From Sphingobium chungbukense (GTDB lineage: Bacteria > Pseudomonadota > Alphaproteobacteria > Sphingomonadales > Sphingomonadaceae), in NCBI RefSeq assembly GCF_001005725.1, contig NZ_LBIC01000001.1, forward strand, positions 310,001 through 374,000: a DNA stretch of 64,000 bases, given 5' to 3'. This document shows positions 48,236 to 56,108 of this stretch, one piece after another. The notes below the pieces were generated by a model, which saw only the letters and a program-made list of their open reading frames with translations, had not been told where the DNA came from and searched no databases. A program made the position numbers and the translations under genes. How positions within the stretch are numbered: position 1 is the first letter of the stretch; the number at the start of each line of letters is the position of its first letter.

Positions 48236-50341
48236 ATGTTACGCCAGTATGAACTTGTTGAACGGGTAAAGCGCTACGATCCGGATGCGGACGAAGCGAT
48301 GATCAACCGCGCCTATGTCTTCTCGGTCCAGAAGCATGGCAGCCAGAAACGCGCCAGCGGCGACCCTTATTTCAGCCATCCGATTGAAGTCGCCGGTATC
48401 CTGACCGATTTCAACCTCGACGACCAGACCATCGTGACCGCGCTGCTGCACGACACGATCGAGGATACGCTCGTCACCTATGAGGAGATCGAGCACGCCT
48501 TCGGCAAGGACGTCGCCAAAATGGTCGACGGCGTCACCAAGCTCAGCAAGATCGAGGCGATGTCCGAAAATGAGCGGGCGGCAGAGAATCTGCGCAAATT
48601 CCTGCTCGCCATGTCGGACGATATCCGGGTGCTGCTGGTGAAGCTGGCCGACCGCCTGCACAATATGCGCACGCTGCACTTCATCAAGAATGAGCAGAAG
48701 CGCCGCCGCATCGCGCGCGAGACGATGGATATCTACGCCCCGCTGGCGGAGCGGATCGGCATGTACGACTTCATGCGCGAGATGCAGTTGCTGGCCTTCC
48801 GCGAACTGGAGCCGGAAGCCTATGACAGCATCACCAAGCGGCTGGAGCAACTGAAGGAAGGCGGCCATGACAAGGTCGACCGGATCGGCGCGGAACTGCA
48901 ATTGCTGCTGGGCGGCAAGGGGCTGCCGGTCACGGTTTCAGGCCGCGAGAAGCATCCCTATTCCATCTGGAAGAAGATGCAGGAACGCCATATCAGCTTC
49001 GAACAGTTGACCGACGTCATGGCGTTCCGCGTGATCACCGAGACGACGGAAGATTGCTACCGCGCGCTCGGCGTCATCCACCAGACCTACAAGATGGTGC
49101 CGGGCCGGTTCAAGGATTACATCTCCACGCCCAAACGCAACGGCTACCGCTCGCTACACACCACGGTCATCCATCAGGACAATGCCCGGATCGAGGTGCA
49201 GATCCGCAGCCGCGACATGCATCATGACGCCGAACTCGGCCTCGCCGCGCATTGGGCCTACAAGCAGAAGGGCGACGCCGGCGACCATCAGGCCGCCTGG
49301 CTGCGCGACCTGGTCGAAATCCTGGAGCAGAGCCAGGACGCGGACGAACTGCTCGAACATACCCGCATGGCGATGTATCAGGACCGCATCTTCGCCTTTT
49401 CCCCCAGGGGCGAACTGCACCAGTTGCCCAAGGGGTCGACGCCGGTCGATTTCGCCTATGCGGTGCATACGTCGCTGGGCAACCAGACGGTCGGTGCCAA
49501 GGTCAACGGCCGAGTCGTGCCGCTGCGCACCACGCTGGAAAATGGCGACCAGGTCGAAATCCTGAAGTCGGAGGGGCAGGAACCGCAGCCCGGCTGGCTG
49601 ACCTTCGCCATCACCGGCAAGGCTCGCGCCGCCATCCGCCGCTATATCCGCCAGAAGCAGCGCGGCGAGGAAGTGGCGCTGGGCGAGAAGCTGTACGAGG
49701 AAATCATCGGCCGCTTCTCCCCCGAACTGGCGAGCGAGCTGGGCGACAAGGCGCTGAAGGCGGCGCTCAAGCGCCTGAAGCTGGACGACCGCGCGTCCCT
49801 GATGGTCGCCATCGCCACCCACCGCCTGCTCGATTCAGAAGTGATGGAGGCGCTGATCCCCGGCTCGACCAGCGCGGAAGGGATGGAGGAAGCCCACCCG
49901 CGCCAGCACGCCCCGGTCTCGATCCGCGGCCTGACGCCGGGCATCGCCTATAATCTGAGCGACTGCTGCCATCCCGTGCCGGGCGACCGCATCGTCGGCG
50001 TGCGCCGCACCGGCGAACCGATCGAGGTCCACACGATCGACTGCCGCTCGCTGGAGGTCGACCAGAATGACGATTGGGTCGACCTCGCCTGGGACAGCAA
50101 GTCCAAGGGCGGCACCGCGCGCCTCCAGGTGATCGTCAAGAACCAGCCGGGCGCGCTCGCCGCCGTCACCAACGTCTTCGGCGCGACCAAGGCGAACATT
50201 CTGAACCTGCAACTGGTGAACCGCGAAGGTCCCTTCCACACCGACATCATCGATCTTGAGGTGGCGGATGCGCAACATCTCAACCGCATATTATCGGCGT
50301 TGCGCGGACTGGACACGGTGGTGCAGGCGGATCGGGTTTAG
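48236..50341 (+). CDS. rsh: Bifunctional (p)ppGpp synthetase/hydrolase (Rsh)
   Basis: The 701-residue RelA/SpoT protein has an HD hydrolase domain (HDTIED at 72-77), a synthetase domain (DVMAFRVITETTEDCYRALG, RFKDYISTPKRNGYRSLHT), a TGS domain (FAFSPRGELHQLPKGSTPVD) and a C-terminal ACT domain. Both catalytic sites look intact, as expected where one enzyme controls the stringent response. The frame opens at 48185; ATG 48236 gives the usual MLRQYELVERVKRYDPDAD. Confidence 0.96.
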   Translation: MLRQYELVERVKRYDPDADEAMINRAYVFSVQKHGSQKRASGDPYFSHPIEVAGILTDFNLDDQTIVTALLHDTIEDTLVTYEEIEHAFGKDVAKMVDGVTKLSKIEAMSENERAAENLRKFLLAMSDDIRVLLVKLADRLHNMRTLHFIKNEQKRRRIARETMDIYAPLAERIGMYDFMREMQLLAFRELEPEAYDSITKRLEQLKEGGHDKVDRIGAELQLLLGGKGLPVTVSGREKHPYSIWKKMQERHISFEQLTDVMAFRVITETTEDCYRALGVIHQTYKMVPGRFKDYISTPKRNGYRSLHTTVIHQDNARIEVQIRSRDMHHDAELGLAAHWAYKQKGDAGDHQAAWLRDLVEILEQSQDADELLEHTRMAMYQDRIFAFSPRGELHQLPKGSTPVDFAYAVHTSLGNQTVGAKVNGRVVPLRTTLENGDQVEILKSEGQEPQPGWLTFAITGKARAAIRRYIRQKQRGEEVALGEKLYEEIIGRFSPELASELGDKALKAALKRLKLDDRASLMVAIATHRLLDSEVMEALIPGSTSAEGMEEAHPRQHAPVSIRGLTPGIAYNLSDCCHPVPGDRIVGVRRTGEPIEVHTIDCRSLEVDQNDDWVDLAWDSKSKGGTARLQVIVKNQPGALAAVTNVFGATKANILNLQLVNREGPFHTDIIDLEVADAQHLNRILSALRGLDTVVQADRV

Positions 50342-50373
50342 GGCAGCGAAGGGTGGTTAGCTGCCACTCAAAC

Positions 50374-50455
50374 TCGTCTTCCCAGCGAAGGCTGGGATCT
50401 CAGGCGAGAGGGGACAGCCCAGCCTCACGAGATCCCAGCCTTCGCTGGGATGACG
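50374..50455. repeat. REPIN-like inverted doublet, third family
   Basis: The left arm (CGTCTTCCCAGCGAAGGCTG then GGATCTC) and right arm (GAGATCCCAGCCTTCGCTGG then GATGACG, 50429-50455) are near-perfect inverted copies about 28 bp apart. Each arm is itself a CCCAGCGAAGGCTGGG hairpin. It follows the rsh stop by about 30 bp. Confidence 0.85.
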
Positions 50456-50941
50456 AATTGTTGACGTCCGCTTCTGGCCATTTCCAGCCATGCCCTTCGC
50501 CACGCCGGACTAGACCGGCATCCCGCTTCTTTTTCACAGAAGGTCGATGAAGAAGTCGACACCCGCTCGAGGTCGGGGTGACGTCGGTACAGAACTCCGC
50601 TTCAGTCGAAGTCCGAACTGTCTCTTCACACTGTGACCTCCGCGCCACGCCTCGCAAAAAAAGCATCCTATTCCCATCGGCCCCCGCCTTTATCCTGTCC
50701 TACATCCCCCGGCCCCGCCTATCCCGCCCCCGTCTTTGAAAATGTCGATCCGCTTCCCACGTCGCCTACGCGCGCTCGCCCACGCGCGCGCATATGGTGT
50801 GAACTTCGATGAGAAAACGACGCTTTTCCGCCGCTTTGCACAGCCATCGCCAGATTCTGCGTGACAGGACGCCGCCAACTCTGTAGGGGCGCCCGCAGCG
50901 GACCTTTGGCAGCAATGCCGATGGTCTTCCGTCCGAGACAG
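50456..50941. other. Gene-poor region between rsh and rplJ
   Basis: No credible gene is seen here. Fragments such as CGAGGTCGGGGTGACG near 50570 resemble decayed repeat pieces. The short open frames lack ribosome binding sites and family features. No tRNA-like cloverleaf was found by eye. Confidence 0.5.
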
Positions 50942-50970
50942 TTGGTGAAGGGAATATGCCCTTCTTAATG
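50942..50970 (+). promoter_or_regulatory. Candidate rplJ promoter with internal inverted repeat
   Basis: TTGGTG and TTAATG are 17 bp apart. The spacer contains GAAGGGAATATGCCCTTC, with perfect 6-bp arms (50947-50952 and 50959-50964). It lies about 180 bp before rplJ, leaving room for a long leader. Promoter and operator roles are conjecture. Confidence 0.3.
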
Positions 50971-51081
50971 TCCAGCCTAGACGGGGAAAAGTTCTTTACC
51001 GGCGGGCTCATGCCCTGTCCGGGTCTGCCTGTTCTCTTTTGAGGATACGGGCCGGTTGATCTCTCCCCTTCGGACCAATGC

Positions 51082-51104
51082 CCCGCGAGAAATCGCGGGT
51101 TTTT
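51082..51104 (+). terminator. Attenuator-like hairpin in the rplJ leader
   Basis: CCCGCG (51082-51087) and CGCGGG (51094-51099) form a stem with a 6-nt loop, followed by TTTTT. It ends 45 bp before the rplJ start. L10 leaders are known autoregulatory RNAs, so this is probably part of leader control rather than the end of an upstream gene. Confidence 0.65.
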
Positions 51105-51148
51105 GCCGTTCATCGGGTCGTCCGGTGAACATGAAGTGGAGTAATGGC

Positions 51149-51664
51149 ATGGATCGTAATCAGAAAGCTGAGGTCGTTTCCGCGCTGAACGCACATCTGG
51201 CAGAGGTCGGCGTGGTCGTCGTGACCCGCAACCTCGGCATGACGGTCGCCCAGTCGACCCAATTGCGCCAGAAGATGCGCGAAGCCGGCGGCACCTACAA
51301 GGTTACGAAGAACCGCCTCGCCAAGATCGCCCTTGGTGGCACCGATTATGCCGGGATCAGCGACCTGCTGACCGGCCCGGTCGGCCTCGCCTCCTCGGCC
51401 GATCCGGTCGCAGCCGCCAAGGTTGCGGTCGAATTCGCCAAGACCAACGACAAGCTTGAGATCGTTGGCGGCGCGATGGGCGATGTGATGCTGAACGCCG
51501 AAGGTATCAAGGCGCTCGCCTCGATGCCGTCGCTGGATGAACTGCGTGCGAAGATCGTCGGGCTGCTCGTTGCACCCGCGACCAAGCTCGCAACCGTCAC
51601 CCAGGCACCGGCTGCCCAGCTCGCACGGGTCTTCAACGCCTATGCGGAAAAGAACGCGGCCTGA
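51149..51664 (+). CDS. rplJ: 50S ribosomal protein L10
   Basis: The 171-residue protein begins [20 protein letters not shown] and contains [20 protein letters not shown] and [13 protein letters not shown], as in L10, base of the ribosomal stalk. The start at 51149 has GGAG eight bases upstream and is preferred over 51131 or 51056. It is followed by rplL. Confidence 0.97.
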   Translation: MDRNQKAEVVSALNAHLAEVGVVVVTRNLGMTVAQSTQLRQKMREAGGTYKVTKNRLAKIALGGTDYAGISDLLTGPVGLASSADPVAAAKVAVEFAKTNDKLEIVGGAMGDVMLNAEGIKALASMPSLDELRAKIVGLLVAPATKLATVTQAPAAQLARVFNAYAEKNAA

Positions 51665-51742
51665 TCGCCGCGCCCTTTGCGCAAGTAACGTTTTCAACTC
51701 TCAATTCAGGGGCACAGGCCCCACCCAGAAGGGAATATTAAC

Positions 51743-52120
51743 ATGGCAGATATCAATGCTCTGGTCGACCAGCTCTCGGCCCTGACCGTCCTCGAAGCCG
51801 CCGAACTGTCGAAGGCTCTGGAAGAAAAGTGGGGCGTTTCGGCCGCCGCTGCCGTTGCTGTTGCCGGCCCCGCCGCTGGCGCCCCGGCTGCCGCCGCTGC
51901 TGAAGAGCAGACCGAATTCGACGTGATCCTGACCGGCGACGGCGGCAAGAAGATCAACGTCATCAAGGAAGTCCGCGCCATCACCGGCCTGGGCCTGACC
52001 GAAGCCAAGGCGCTCGTCGAAGGCGCGCCGAAGGCGATCAAGGAAGGCGTCAGCAAGGACGAGGCCGAGAAGGTCAAGAAGCAGCTTGAAGAAGCCGGCG
52101 CGACCGTCGAACTCAAGTAA
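51743..52120 (+). CDS. rplL: 50S ribosomal protein L7/L12
   Basis: The 125-residue acidic protein has an N-terminal dimerisation region ([20 protein letters not shown]), an Ala-rich hinge, and the C-terminal factor-binding domain ([39 protein letters not shown]). It lies 78 bp after rplJ. rpoB, usually next, is not found downstream here. Confidence 0.98.
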   Translation: MADINALVDQLSALTVLEAAELSKALEEKWGVSAAAAVAVAGPAAGAPAAAAAEEQTEFDVILTGDGGKKINVIKEVRAITGLGLTEAKALVEGAPKAIKEGVSKDEAEKVKKQLEEAGATVELK

Positions 52121-52181
52121 GCTCGGCTCCGGCCCTGCACCCGCGGGGCCTCGCTGGCCGGCGTTGCGCCGGAGGAAATCA

Positions 52182-52211
52182 GGGCGGTGCCGTCACGGCG
52201 CCGCCCTTTTT
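52182..52211 (+). terminator. Intrinsic terminator of rplJ-rplL
   Basis: An 11-bp stem with one G-T pair (52182-52192 with 52196-52206), a 3-nt loop and TTTTT follow rplL by about 60 bp. It shows the operon ends here. Confidence 0.88.
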
Positions 52212-52490
52212 CTTTTGGGAGATCAACCGTGCCGGCAGCAATGGGTGGATGCCCAACGGTCGGCAGGCTGGCCTTGTGGGCGTGGCGGCGATGGCTTCCC
52301 GTGTGAGCCGCCAGTGGAAGGGATACTGGCAGCGGGCGGCGTGAACAAGCCCGGAACGGCTGGCATCTTACTAACGATATAACGGCAGCTTTATATACCC
52401 ACGGCCTAAAACATCCTCGATTTCCTCCGTGAAGGCACCGCCAGAGGCCAATAGGTGCTTTAAAGGTCTCTCCCGTCACCTCAGGGTAAG
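52212..52490. other. Gene-free stretch after rplL
   Basis: I see no convincing gene on either strand. Base composition drops from the GC-rich norm towards its right end (for example around 52375-52395). Together with the next 150 bp it forms the left side of a small accessory patch. Confidence 0.5.
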
Positions 52491-52518
52491 AAAAGCGCCT
52501 CACGGCCCTTCTGAGGCG
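52491..52518 (-). terminator. Minus-strand intrinsic terminator
   Basis: On the minus strand CGCCTCA and TGAGGCG (52518-52512 and 52502-52496) close a 9-nt loop, followed by CTTTTC. No protein gene on this strand precedes it, so it probably ends the candidate small RNA transcript described next. Confidence 0.6.
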
Positions 52519-52556
52519 ATTCAGCTTGCTTCTTAATTTTGGATTAGGCATATGAA

Positions 52557-52631
52557 GAAGCCTCAGTGCGTTGGCGCGCACTGAGGCTTCGAAAACCGCG
52601 TTTGGGCCGCGATTTAAATTTGCTGTAAGCA
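52557..52631 (-). ncRNA. Candidate structured small RNA
   Basis: A consensus-like promoter (52638-52665, minus strand) would start RNA near 52631. The RNA would hold hairpin one (52615-52608 with 52600-52593: AAATCGCG/CGCGGTTT, one wobble, 7-nt loop). A perfect 14-bp hairpin two follows (52590-52577 with 52570-52557, 6-nt loop). Its tail is only weakly U-rich (UUCAU), with a better terminator 40 nt further on, so the RNA might be about 75 or about 140 nt. No open frame of note lies inside. I recognise no known family. Confidence 0.4.
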
Positions 52632-52637
52632 GGCGAA

Positions 52638-52665
52638 ATTCTACATTTCGCTGGCAAATTGTCAA
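52638..52665 (-). promoter_or_regulatory. Strong sigma-70-like promoter, minus strand
   Basis: TTGACA (52665-52660) and TAGAAT (52643-52638) are 16 bp apart on the minus strand. It points away from the HTH gene and towards two hairpins and a terminator. Confidence 0.5.
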
Positions 52666-52700
52666 TCCGGCCCATCGCATTTTGGTAGGACCAAGATGAA

Positions 52701-52892
52701 ATGGAACGGAAAAACTCTCCTAAAATCACCCCTGAAATGGCAGCGCACATTCGCTTCCTGGTAAAAGAGCGCAAACTCTTTCAGCATCAGGTCGCGGCAC
52801 TTTGCGGCCTCAACCAAGGGCGCGTATCTGAGGTGATGCGCGGGAAGCATTATCCCGACGTTCCACCTGCGCAGGGCGCATTTCCTTTCTAA
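52701..52892 (+). CDS. Small helix-turn-helix protein
   Basis: The 63-residue protein is mostly one DNA-binding domain: ITPEMAAHIRFLVKERKLFQ then HQVAALCGLNQGRVSEVMRGKHYPD, a clear helix-turn-helix (AALCGLNQGRVSEVMRG as recognition unit). Similar tiny HTH proteins are widespread in proteobacterial accessory regions; their targets are not known to me. AGGA lies ten bases upstream of ATG 52701. It may form a unit with the 42-residue gene that follows. Confidence 0.75.
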   Translation: MERKNSPKITPEMAAHIRFLVKERKLFQHQVAALCGLNQGRVSEVMRGKHYPDVPPAQGAFPF

Positions 52893-52933
52893 CCTGTCGC
52901 CTTTGCGCGGCCAGCTTGAAAGGGGGTGATATT

Positions 52934-53062
52934 ATGTCAAAGCATGAGCGTGGACGCGATGCTGGCAATGGCCAGTTTATTCCGGTTCGCGAGGCTGAAC
53001 GCCGTCCGAGAACGACCGTCGTTGAGACTTACCAGACGAACAAGAAGGGGCCTAAGAATTAA
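52934..53062 (+). CDS. 42-residue TTVxE-type small protein
   Basis: This short gene encodes MSKHERGRDAGNGQFIPVRE followed by AERRPRTTVVETYQTNKKGPKN. A GxF(I/V)-x5-A-x4-P-x-TTV-x-E pattern is common to tiny alphaproteobacterial proteins, often in mobile or accessory DNA, whose role is unknown. A good ribosome binding site (AAGGGGG) lies upstream of ATG 52934. It follows the HTH gene by 41 bp on the same strand. Confidence 0.65.
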   Translation: MSKHERGRDAGNGQFIPVREAERRPRTTVVETYQTNKKGPKN

Positions 53063-53128
53063 GGCGCTTTGCCCCCTTCCTACAACAGCAAGGTCGCCGG
53101 GGTTTTCTGAATCCCGGCGATCATCATG

Positions 53129-53362
53129 TCAACTACCCAAAAGCAGCGTGGTTGCGCCATTCCGCCACCCACCCACAGGATCGCTCGCCTTCCCAGTAAG
53201 CTGCCACCGCCGGGGCCTGCCTTCGATTATCGTGACGCCGTGCCCGACGCGCCTTTCCAGCGATGCGGCCAGACTGCCCGCAACGGCTGACAGCGTTTTG
53301 TTGTCGGGCAATTCTATCCCGTTTATGGCGAGTGCCCTTGCGGCGATCTCATGCGCTGTCAT
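53129..53362 (-). CDS. Small hypothetical protein in the accessory patch
   Basis: The 77-residue frame starts MTAHEIAARALAINGIELPD and continues KTLSAVAGSLAASLERRVGH, then EGRPRRWQL, which looks like a small winged-helix-type domain of phage or plasmid kind. I cannot name the family. Its ATG lies only eight bases past the premature end of the GH92 remnant, so the junction between foreign DNA and the old gene is here. Its reality as a gene is uncertain. Confidence 0.5.
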   Translation of the reverse strand: MTAHEIAARALAINGIELPDNKTLSAVAGSLAASLERRVGHGVTIIEGRPRRWQLTGKASDPVGGWRNGATTLLLGS

Positions 53363-53369
53363 GGGGCCG

Positions 53370-54556
53370 TTAATCGGCCAGCGCATGATCGTCCCAGGCA
53401 TATTCCAGCGTGGTCGCCGCACCCGCTTTTCCCCCAGCATAGGGCGGACTGGGATTCCCGGCCGGCACGATGTCCGCGATCCACCCATTGCGGTCGTATT
53501 CGGCCAGATAATCGCGCGGCCCCTTGGGATCGATCGCATTCCGGCGCAGATAGTCATAGACCCCGGCATAGTCGAAGGGGATGCCGCGCTTCCACGCGCC
53601 CAGATAGAGCAACACCGCATTGTCGCCATGGAAGGAGGTGTTCATATACCCCTTCTCCTGCGCCAACTCATATTCCGACTGCATGATGTCACGCACGACA
53701 TCCGGCTCCATCAGTTCCAGCAGCACGATCTGGTTGCGCCCGGTGTCCCAGAAAGGCACCGGGCCATAGCGATCATGGGTCGCCGTGCGGACCTTGCCCG
53801 TCATGTCGGTGAACTTCTCGCCCTTGGCGACGATCAGCCGGGGACTGGCGAAGGATTGGAACAGCGTCGAATAGAAGAGCATGCGCTGCTTTTCCGTGCC
53901 GCCCGTGACCTGTACCCGGTCCAGCAGCCTGCTCCATTCGGCGCGCGCCTGATCGCGCACCCGCGCGAAGTTCCAGCCGGGCAGTTCGTCGCGCAACCGC
54001 TGCGCCGCCTGTTCGTGGCTCGTGCCATGCGCCATTTTGACGAAGATCTTCTCGCCCGCGCCTGTGCGGAAGGTCACATAGCTCCCCTCCATTGTCCGCC
54101 CACCCCGGACGACCTGCTTGTCGCCGATGCCCCAGCCCTTGGCCTCGCCCGGCGCCTTGCGGAACGTACCGAGGTCCGTGAAGGGCCGGGAAAATTCCGC
54201 GACGAAATAGGCTCCGTCGATCGCCTCCCGTCCCTTGGACATGCCGCGCACGACATGATCGCCCACGACCTCGATGCTGCCGCCATGGCCGAGCAGGTTC
54301 ATCAGTACGTTCGCCCGGTCGCTCTGCGGAAAGGTGAACTGCATCAGGCTCGCCCAGCGCGTCCCGGTCAGTTCCACCTGCGTCCGGAAACTGTCGAGGA
54401 AGACCGAATAATAGCCGGGCGAAGCGATCTCGCGCTTCTTGTCATAAGCCGCTTGGCTATAAGCGGGTGGCGCTGACCAGTGCCCACCACCGGCATGATC
54501 ATCGGCTCCGCATTGCCGCCATAGGTCGAGCCCCCTCCGCCGGTGAAGCCGATCAT
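53370..54556 (-). pseudogene. Degraded GH92 alpha-mannosidase
   Basis: The main piece (53370-about 54470) matches the middle of GH92 enzymes (YVTFRTGAGEKIFVKMAHGT, RMLFYSTLFQSFASPRLIVA, RYGPVPFWDTGRNQIVLLEL, TLEYAWDDHALAD). The piece before it (from ATG 54556: IGFTGGGGSTYGGNAEPMIM) resembles the GH92 N-terminus but is in another frame, so several hundred codons are missing in between. The C-terminal part is also gone. Intact GH92 enzymes are about 750 residues. The gene cannot make an active enzyme. Confidence 0.82.
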
Positions 54557-54567
54557 CGACTCCGCTT

Positions 54568-54595
54568 AAATTATTAAAGCAATTTGTTTTGTCAA
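54568..54595 (-). promoter_or_regulatory. Consensus-like promoter before the GH92 remnant
   Basis: On the minus strand TTGACA (54595-54590) and TAATTT (54573-54568) are 16 bp apart in an AT-rich segment. It would start RNA almost at the remnant's first ATG, so it may now drive a useless transcript. Confidence 0.4.
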
Positions 54596-54705
54596 TTTGA
54601 TCGTTGCATCATAGAAGGCGGTTTCGAGGAAACCCGGATCGTGGCGGAACCGACAGCCGTCCTGTTCGGGACTTGAGAGGATTGGGCCGATATGATTGGA
54701 CTGCC

Positions 54706-55629
54706 ATGATGGACGCTGAACCGATACTGGCCGGGGTCGAGCTCGGAGGAACCAAGGTCTTCGTGCTGCGCGCGAGCGGTCACACGATTCAGGACCGTGA
54801 GATGATCCCCACCACGACCCCGGCCGAAACGCTCGCCAGGGCCGTTGCAATCCTCGAACGCTGGCATGCCGAGACTCCCTTCGCGGCGATCGGAATAGGC
54901 AGCTTCGGCCCCCTTCGCCTCGACCGCCGCGTTCCCGATTTCGGGGTCATGCTGCCCACGCCCAAGCCGGGATGGGCGGGCGCGGATATTTTCGGCACGC
55001 TGACGGCTCCCTTCGATTGCCCGGCCGCGATCGATACCGACGTCAATGGCGCTGCCCTCGCGGAACTGCGCTGGGGCGCCGGCGCGCAAGGGGACGCGCC
55101 GTCAGACAGCCTGTGTTACATCACCATAGGCACTGGCGTGGGTGGCGGCTTCGCCTTCAACGGCCGCACCGTTCACGGCGCCATGCATCCGGAAATCGGA
55201 CATATCCGGGTGCCCCGCGCGGCGGGCGATCGCTTCAGCGGCCGCTGCCCCTTTCACGGCGACTGCATTGAGGGACTGATATCCGGCCCTGCATTGGCCG
55301 AACGCTTCGGCGTTCCCGGTCATGAGATCAACCCTGCTGATTCGCGATGGGACGACGTCGCAAATGACATCGCCCATCTGGTCTCCACCATCCTGCTCAG
55401 CACGGCGGCGCGGCAGCTGTTGATAGGCGGAGGGGTAGGCATGGGCCGCCCCGACCTGTTGGACCGCGTCCGCAAGAAGGTCGTCGCCCAACTGGGGGGG
55501 TATCTGCCCTATGTCGACGATGACAGCATCGAGCGGATCGTGGGTGCACCGCTGCTCGGCGATCAGGCGGGTCCCTTGGGCGCGGTGGCCCTGGCCATGG
55601 ATGCGCTGGAAGGCCGGAGGATCAGTTGA
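54706..55629 (+). CDS. ROK-family sugar kinase (fructokinase-like)
   Basis: The 307-residue protein has the ROK pattern: ILAGVELGGTKVFVLRASG, the DTDVNGAALAELRWGAG segment with catalytic Asp, ITIGTGVGGGF, then HPEIGHIRV and the zinc ligands in CPFHGDC. It is closest in pattern to ROK fructokinases. ATG 54706 and 54709 are adjacent options. The following genes suggest fructose/mannose phosphate use. It lies next to the GH92 remnant. Confidence 0.87.
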   Translation: MMDAEPILAGVELGGTKVFVLRASGHTIQDREMIPTTTPAETLARAVAILERWHAETPFAAIGIGSFGPLRLDRRVPDFGVMLPTPKPGWAGADIFGTLTAPFDCPAAIDTDVNGAALAELRWGAGAQGDAPSDSLCYITIGTGVGGGFAFNGRTVHGAMHPEIGHIRVPRAAGDRFSGRCPFHGDCIEGLISGPALAERFGVPGHEINPADSRWDDVANDIAHLVSTILLSTAARQLLIGGGVGMGRPDLLDRVRKKVVAQLGGYLPYVDDDSIERIVGAPLLGDQAGPLGAVALAMDALEGRRIS

Positions 55630-55903
55630 TCCCCTCCTTGCGAAAGAGCGGCAGGAAGATCATGGGGACGATCACCGCCATCACGCCCGCGACGAGTGGA
55701 TCGTCGACCAGTCGATAGATGGTGGTGAAGAACATCAGGATCGCCGCAACCGCCAGCGAGGGAAGAAGGAGGCGAACCAGCCCCTCCTCCACCTGCGGCG
55801 GGATTCGCCGTGCCAGGGCCATGAGCGAATCATCCTTCCCAAGGGTCGGACGGCCGTCAGGCGGACGCATGTTGAAGCTTCTTGGCTTGCCGGGCCGGTT
55901 CAT
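55622..55903 (-). CDS. Small two-segment membrane protein, hypothetical
   Basis: The 93-residue frame has two hydrophobic segments (LLLPSLAVAAILMFFTTIY and VAGVMAVIVPMIFLPLF) after a charged N-terminus. Its end overlaps the kinase end by eight bases on the opposite strand. ATG 55870 or 55822 could be the true start. I do not recognise the family. Confidence 0.6.
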   Translation of the reverse strand: MNRPGKPRSFNMRPPDGRPTLGKDDSLMALARRIPPQVEEGLVRLLLPSLAVAAILMFFTTIYRLVDDPLVAGVMAVIVPMIFLPLFRKEGIN

Positions 55904-56108
55904 GGGAGGCTGGTCCTCGTTGATAGACTAGTTTCATATAGCAACTGGAATGCCGATTTACAGGTGCGAAGATCGCTACGAAATGTTTCCGGTTCGGCTA
56001 TGAACGAGGCGCTACCGTCGCCGCGGCGGGCTTTCCCGGACCACAATAGCCGACACGGAACTAGCGGTGGCACTTGCCGATCGGGACGGACAGACCATAA
56101 GGAATCGC

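Noticed and set aside
51706..52680. A 324-residue minus-strand frame across rplL and the following region.
   Set aside because: It runs antisense through rplL and through two terminators, with no domain features.
52696..52764. A 22-codon frame from ATG 52696, which has the better-spaced AGGA.
   Set aside because: It gives an unconserved peptide; the overlapping frame from 52701 has a clear HTH domain.
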